Shown here: piece after piece, positions 13,312 through 16,047 of the stretch
Layout: the number at the start of each line of letters is the position of its first letter
Position numbering within the stretch: position 1 is the stretch's first letter
DNA from: Terriglobia bacterium
Lineage (GTDB): Bacteria; Acidobacteriota; Terriglobia; UBA7540
Reading direction: 5' to 3'
DNA: 16,047 nt
NCBI GenBank assembly: GCA_020072905.1
Contig: JAIQGB010000040.1
Span: 1 to 16,047, forward strand
The notes under the pieces: model-generated
What the model was told of the DNA's origin: nothing
The model's input: only the letters and a program-made list of their open reading frames with translations
Databases searched by the model: none
Position numbers and translations under genes: made by a program

Positions 13312-13521
13312 ATGAAGAAACTGCTTACACTTCTGTTTACCGCAGCTCTGGTGTTCTCATTGACCATGCCAGTGTTTGCACAGGAAGCAGCCCCTGCGGG
13401 CCAAGAGGCCCCCAAGGCGGAGACGAAGGCGGAGAAGAAGGCCGCCAAGAAGGCCGCCAAGAAGGCCAAGAAGTCTTCCAAGAAGGGAACGAAAGAGGAG
13501 ACGAAAGGCGAAACCCAGTAA
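13312..13521 (+). CDS. Small exported Lys/Ala-rich protein
   Basis: The protein has 69 residues, and I recognise no named family. Residues 1-23 are a textbook Sec signal peptide (MKKLLTLLFTAALVFSLTMP, then VFA before QE). The mature part, about 46 residues, is almost only Lys, Ala, Glu, Thr, Ser, Gly and Pro. It has a basic core of KKAAKKAAKKAKK type (about residues 40-55) between Glu-containing ends, so it should be strongly positive and probably disordered or helical, outside the cytoplasmic membrane. AAGGAGG at 13294-13300 lies 11 bases before the ATG. It stands alone, with a possible -24/-12 promoter before and a strong intrinsic terminator after, directly upstream of a histidine kinase and an NtrC-type regulator. 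Binding of anionic envelope polymers or nucleic acid is possible, as is a stress-protective role like ZraP; neither is shown by sequence. Confidence 0.85.
   Translation: MKKLLTLLFTAALVFSLTMPVFAQEAAPAGQEAPKAETKAEKKAAKKAAKKAKKSSKKGTKEETKGETQ
13441..13464 (+). repeat. Tandem 12-base repeat coding Ala-Ala-Lys-Lys
   Basis: GCCGCCAAGAAG occurs twice in tandem (13441-13452, 13453-13464), followed by the partial copy GCCAAGAAG (13465-13473). The in-frame repeat encodes the AAKK core of the small exported protein and could vary in copy number by slippage without breaking the frame. Confidence 0.7.
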
Positions 13522-13582
13522 CGGGCTTCGCTCGACCGGCGATGCGCCGGACCTCGTGTAACCGTCTTAGTTAACTGCGACG

Positions 13583-13613
13583 CCCCCGGCCCGGCTGGCC
13601 GGGGGTTCTTTTC
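13583..13613 (+). terminator. Strong intrinsic terminator
   Basis: CCCCCGGCC (13583-13591), loop CGGCT, GGCCGGGGG (13597-13605): a perfect 9-base all-GC stem followed by TTCTTTTCT. It closes the transcript of the Lys-rich exported protein 62 bases after its stop and separates it from the kinase gene. Confidence 0.92.
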
Positions 13614-13745
13614 TCAGCGTGGCTAGCGGTAACCAGTCAGGGCTGACGATGGGCACTTGCTGAACCTTGGTGGCTGCCCCTCGGTGTCCAGGCGGGCTCG
13701 AGACTGGGAGCCGCGACCGGGGCCAGGACACTTCCTACCCCTTCA

Positions 13746-13774
13746 TTGACCCCATGGGGCTCATCCGATACAAT
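13746..13774 (+). promoter_or_regulatory. Sigma-70-type promoter for the kinase/regulator operon
   Basis: TTGACC (13746-13751), a 17-base spacer and TACAAT (13769-13774): five of six matches at each box, among the best in the window. The predicted start near 13781 lies upstream of the TTG start at 13820, which supports that short start over the ATGs at 13667 and 13754. Confidence 0.65.
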
Positions 13775-13819
13775 TCACAGAAGGACTCGAAAACCGTTCG
13801 AGGGTTGGAGAAAGCACCC

Positions 13820-15337
13820 TTGTTGAAACGGCTTGGCCTGCACCTCCGCTTTCGGACCCGTCTGGCGCTCGTGATGTTGCTCACCATGGGGTGCACCAGC
13901 GCCATCCTGATGCTGGCCTACGTCCACCACAACCGCCAGGTAAAGGCGTATGTGGCGGGCCAGACCTCAGACCTGCTGCAGATTATTCAGCTCACCCAGG
14001 CACGGATCCCGCCTAATACGGATCGGAAACAGGCGCTCGACGCTTACATGAAGGCGCTCAAGGATGCCGGGCTTTCTTCCGTCACCCTGACCTCTCCGTC
14101 CGGAGAGGTCGTGGCCAGCACCACTCCGGGCCAGGTGGGGAAGAAACTGCGAATCAAGAAGCCGCCCGCCAACGTGCGGCCGGATCCCATCACCATTTCC
14201 GCGGAACTCCAGGACATCGAGACGGACCCTTCCGTGGAGCAGAAGCCTTACTTGATCGCCTTTCCGATCGTGCAAGGGGACCATGTGCTGGGCTACGCGA
14301 TGGTTCGTGGGGAAATGGATGAGATGGGCGCCCTGCTGCGCCGCATGTACGCCGTCCGATTGGCTTGGATTTTGGTCACGATGTTGGTAGGAATGCTGGT
14401 GATCGTCTATCTGGCTTTCCTGTTCACGAAACCGATTCACACCCTGGTGGCCGGCGCGGAGCAGATCGCTCGAGGCGATCTGGAGGTCTCGCTCCCCCCT
14501 ATGGGGACGGATGAGATGGGCCGCTTGGCGGAGACCTTCAACCGCATGGTCGAACGCCTGCGCGAGAACCGGGAGCTCCAAGAGCGTTTGAATCAAGCCG
14601 AGAAGTCGTCACTCCTGGGACGATTCGCGGCGACCGTGGCCCACGAGGTCCGCAATTCGCTGAATTTCATCAATCTCAGCATCGATCAGATTCGCGCCAA
14701 ACACTCCAGAGGGGAAGAGCGCGCGGCGGTCGAATTGCAGCGCAACCTGCGGAATATCAAGGACGAGATCAATCGTTTGAATCGGCTGGTGAACGATTTC
14801 CTGGCCGTCGGGCGGCAGTCACCGCCGGCCTTGGCCCCCTGCGATTTGCGGGTCACTCTGGAGCAAGCTGTCGCCCTGGTGGAACGCCAGGCAGTCCGCC
14901 AGGGAATCTCCATCACCTCGGAACTTCCTGCGGACCTGCCCATTTTGCAGGCGGATAGCGGGCAGCTCAAGACTTGCTTCTTGAATATTTTGACCAACGC
15001 CGTCCAGGCTATGCCGGAACGCGGGGAAATTCGCATCACGGCGCACACAGCCCACGCGGGTAACGGTTCGGGAGAAGTTCTCGAACTGTGCTTTGCCGAT
15101 ACCGGCCCCGGCATCCCTGCTGAAGACCGTGAGAAGGTTTTTGCGCCGTACTATTCCACCCGCGAAACGGGCTTCGGGCTGGGCCTCGCTATTACACGGA
15201 AAATCGTGGAAGATCACGGCGGGCGCATCTATGTTCGTGAGGGGGGAGCGCCCGGCACGGAAATGGTGATCGATCTTCCCCTTCCCGCGAGGACGCTTGC
15301 CCAGCCCGCTGCCGCGGCCCGATCCTCAGCCGCTTAA
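13820..15337 (+). CDS. Membrane sensor histidine kinase, NtrB/ZraS-like
   Basis: The protein has 505 residues from this start. A membrane helix (about 14-36) and a second (181-203) enclose a periplasmic sensor of about 140 residues. Its segment VTLTSPSGEVVASTTPGQVG resembles PAS-like sCache sensors. A HAMP domain (about 204-258), a dimerisation/phosphoacceptor domain with H275 (AHEVRNSLNFI) and a full ATPase domain follow: N393 (NILTNAVQAMP), D427 (FADTGPGIP) and GFGLGLAI (451-458). It should pass phosphate to the NtrC-type regulator 12 bases downstream. The H-box has Ser where most kinases have Pro (HEVRNS). The frame is open to 13667, but TTG 13820 is preferred: GGAG at 13807-13810 lies nine bases before, and a strong promoter (13746-13774) would otherwise be inside the gene. 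TTG 13823 or 13805 are close alternatives. Confidence 0.9.
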   Translation: MLKRLGLHLRFRTRLALVMLLTMGCTSAILMLAYVHHNRQVKAYVAGQTSDLLQIIQLTQARIPPNTDRKQALDAYMKALKDAGLSSVTLTSPSGEVVASTTPGQVGKKLRIKKPPANVRPDPITISAELQDIETDPSVEQKPYLIAFPIVQGDHVLGYAMVRGEMDEMGALLRRMYAVRLAWILVTMLVGMLVIVYLAFLFTKPIHTLVAGAEQIARGDLEVSLPPMGTDEMGRLAETFNRMVERLRENRELQERLNQAEKSSLLGRFAATVAHEVRNSLNFINLSIDQIRAKHSRGEERAAVELQRNLRNIKDEINRLNRLVNDFLAVGRQSPPALAPCDLRVTLEQAVALVERQAVRQGISITSELPADLPILQADSGQLKTCFLNILTNAVQAMPERGEIRITAHTAHAGNGSGEVLELCFADTGPGIPAEDREKVFAPYYSTRETGFGLGLAITRKIVEDHGGRIYVREGGAPGTEMVIDLPLPARTLAQPAAAARSSAA

Positions 15338-15349
15338 GGACTCCCCCTC

Positions 15350-16047
15350 ATGCCCGGCGGATCCATCCTGGTAGTTGACGACGAAGAACGGCAACGGGAA
15401 ATCTACCGCGAGATCCTCCAGGACGAAGGCTATGGGGCCGAAACCGCTGCGAGCGGAGAGGCCGCGTTGCGCCTGCTCAGCCAGAAGCGCTTCGACCTGG
15501 TCCTGACCGATCTCAATCTGACCGGCATGAACGGCGTCCAGTTACTGGGGGAGATTGTTAGCGCCGACCCCACCGTCGCGGTGATCCTGATTACGGGCTA
15601 TCCTTCCATCCAGTCGGCGATCGAAGCCACCAAGCGCGGCGTCTATCAGTACCTGGAGAAGCCCGTGGACCGCGACCGCTTGCTGGAGGTGGTGGGGGAC
15701 GTCTTTGCGCATCTGGCCACCCTCAAGCAGACCATCCTCGGCGGCTCGGCAGCCACGCGGGCGATGGTGCGGATGATCCTGAAGGTCGCGCCCACTTCGC
15801 ACACGGTTCTCATTCTCGGTGAGAGCGGCACCGGCAAAGAGCTCGTGGCGCGCGAGATCCACAACCACAGCCCCCGCCGCGAGCATCCGTTCCTGGCCGT
15901 GAACTGCGCGGCACTCACCGAGACACTGCTCGAGAGCGAGCTCTTTGGCCATGATAAGGGCGCCTTCACGGACGCCCACCAGCAGAAGAAGGGCCTCTTC
16001 GAGCGCGCGCACCAGTCCACGTTGTTTCTCGATGAAATCGGCGACAC
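15350..16047 (+). CDS. NtrC-type sigma-54 response regulator, N-terminal part
   Basis: The gene runs off the window; 232 codons are visible. Residues 4-120 are a receiver domain with acidic D10-D11, phospho-acceptor D54 (LVLTDLNLTGMNG), T82 (LITGYPS) and K104 (YLEKPVD). From about 130 a AAA+ sigma-54 interaction domain begins: Walker A GESGTGKE (157-164), ELFGHDKG, the sigma-54 contact loop GAFTDA (204-209) and Walker B TLFLDEIGD (D228-E229). The loop reads GAFTDA rather than the usual GAFTGA. A C-terminal Fis-type DNA-binding domain is expected beyond the window. AAGGA (15336-15340), overlapping the kinase stop, lies nine bases before the ATG. Phosphorylated by the upstream kinase, it should activate -24/-12 promoters; the nearest candidate is at 13251-13266. 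Confidence 0.92.
   Translation, partial: MPGGSILVVDDEERQREIYREILQDEGYGAETAASGEAALRLLSQKRFDLVLTDLNLTGMNGVQLLGEIVSADPTVAVILITGYPSIQSAIEATKRGVYQYLEKPVDRDRLLEVVGDVFAHLATLKQTILGGSAATRAMVRMILKVAPTSHTVLILGESGTGKELVAREIHNHSPRREHPFLAVNCAALTETLLESELFGHDKGAFTDAHQQKKGLFERAHQSTLFLDEIGD

Noticed and set aside
13376..13561. Arg-run frame overlapping the small Lys-rich gene
   Set aside because: Out-of-frame reading of AAG/GCC codons gives Arg/Pro runs; the Lys-rich frame has a signal peptide and a proper ribosome binding site.
13667..13819. Longer N terminus for the histidine kinase (ATG 13667 or 13754)
   Set aside because: No ribosome binding site precedes either ATG, the extra residues have no domain, and a TTGACC-17-TACAAT promoter lies inside the stretch.

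Overview
The window is about 16 kb of GC-rich bacterial chromosome, densely coding, with 17 protein genes (two cut by the window ends) and no rRNA, tRNA, CRISPR array or insertion sequence that I can see. Gene content and style suggest a soil or subsurface bacterium of the Acidobacteriota or a neighbouring phylum. The signs are a zinc-ribbon/RNase H pair, a secreted ThuA-like protein, a Tat-exported creatinase-fold protein, a GAF/HD-GYP protein and an NtrB/NtrC-type pair, together with strong AGGAGG sites, GTG/TTG starts and TACAAT-type -10 elements. The phylum call is inference from gene types only.

Layout. 1-373: the 3' end of ilvD. 504-1875: a coiled-coil zinc-ribbon protein, then an RNase HI-like protein with an unusual C-terminal tail. 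1953-3131: an acyl-CoA dehydrogenase with its own promoter. 3182-3931: an exported ThuA-like protein. 4036-4783: an overlapping MNT nucleotidyltransferase / HEPN (HepT-like) toxin-antitoxin pair. 4835-6868: an OPT-family transporter. 6962-7630 (minus strand): an exported Met-rich protein of unknown function, the only minus-strand gene; it converges on the transporter and diverges from a macrodomain ADP-ribose hydrolase (7924-8442). 8631-9929: a Tat-exported M24-fold protein with altered metal ligands. 10093-10907: an RsbW-like kinase and a STAS antagonist with a 4-base overlap. 11151-13076: a GAF/HD-GYP signalling protein with its own sigma-70-type promoter. 13312-13521: a tiny exported Lys/Ala-rich protein with a possible sigma-54 promoter and a strong intrinsic terminator. 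13820-15337 and 15350-end: a membrane histidine kinase and an NtrC-type sigma-54 activator, running off the window.

How they work together. The right half is regulatory: a partner-switching pair, a probable cyclic-di-GMP phosphodiesterase, and a kinase/activator pair beside a small exported protein. That last arrangement recalls ZraP-ZraSR of enterobacteria, where an exported stress protein is expressed from a sigma-54 promoter controlled by the neighbouring two-component system; here the parallel is a hypothesis.

I find no clearly new multi-gene system. The best leads are: (1) the sigma-54-like site upstream of the Lys-rich exported protein next to its candidate activator; (2) an RNase H fused to a tail resembling the DUF104/AF2212 antitoxin-like domain; (3) two unrelated genes (the MNT antitoxin and the macrodomain) that appear to be transcribed without leaders from nearly identical TGnTACAAT boxes; (4) loss of three of five canonical metal ligands in the M24 protein; (5) an insertion of about 110 residues splitting the HD-GYP domain. 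No gene-free stretch exceeds 300 bases once starts are corrected; the longest are 7631-7923 (two divergent promoters and a GC hairpin) and 13522-13819 (a terminator and a promoter).
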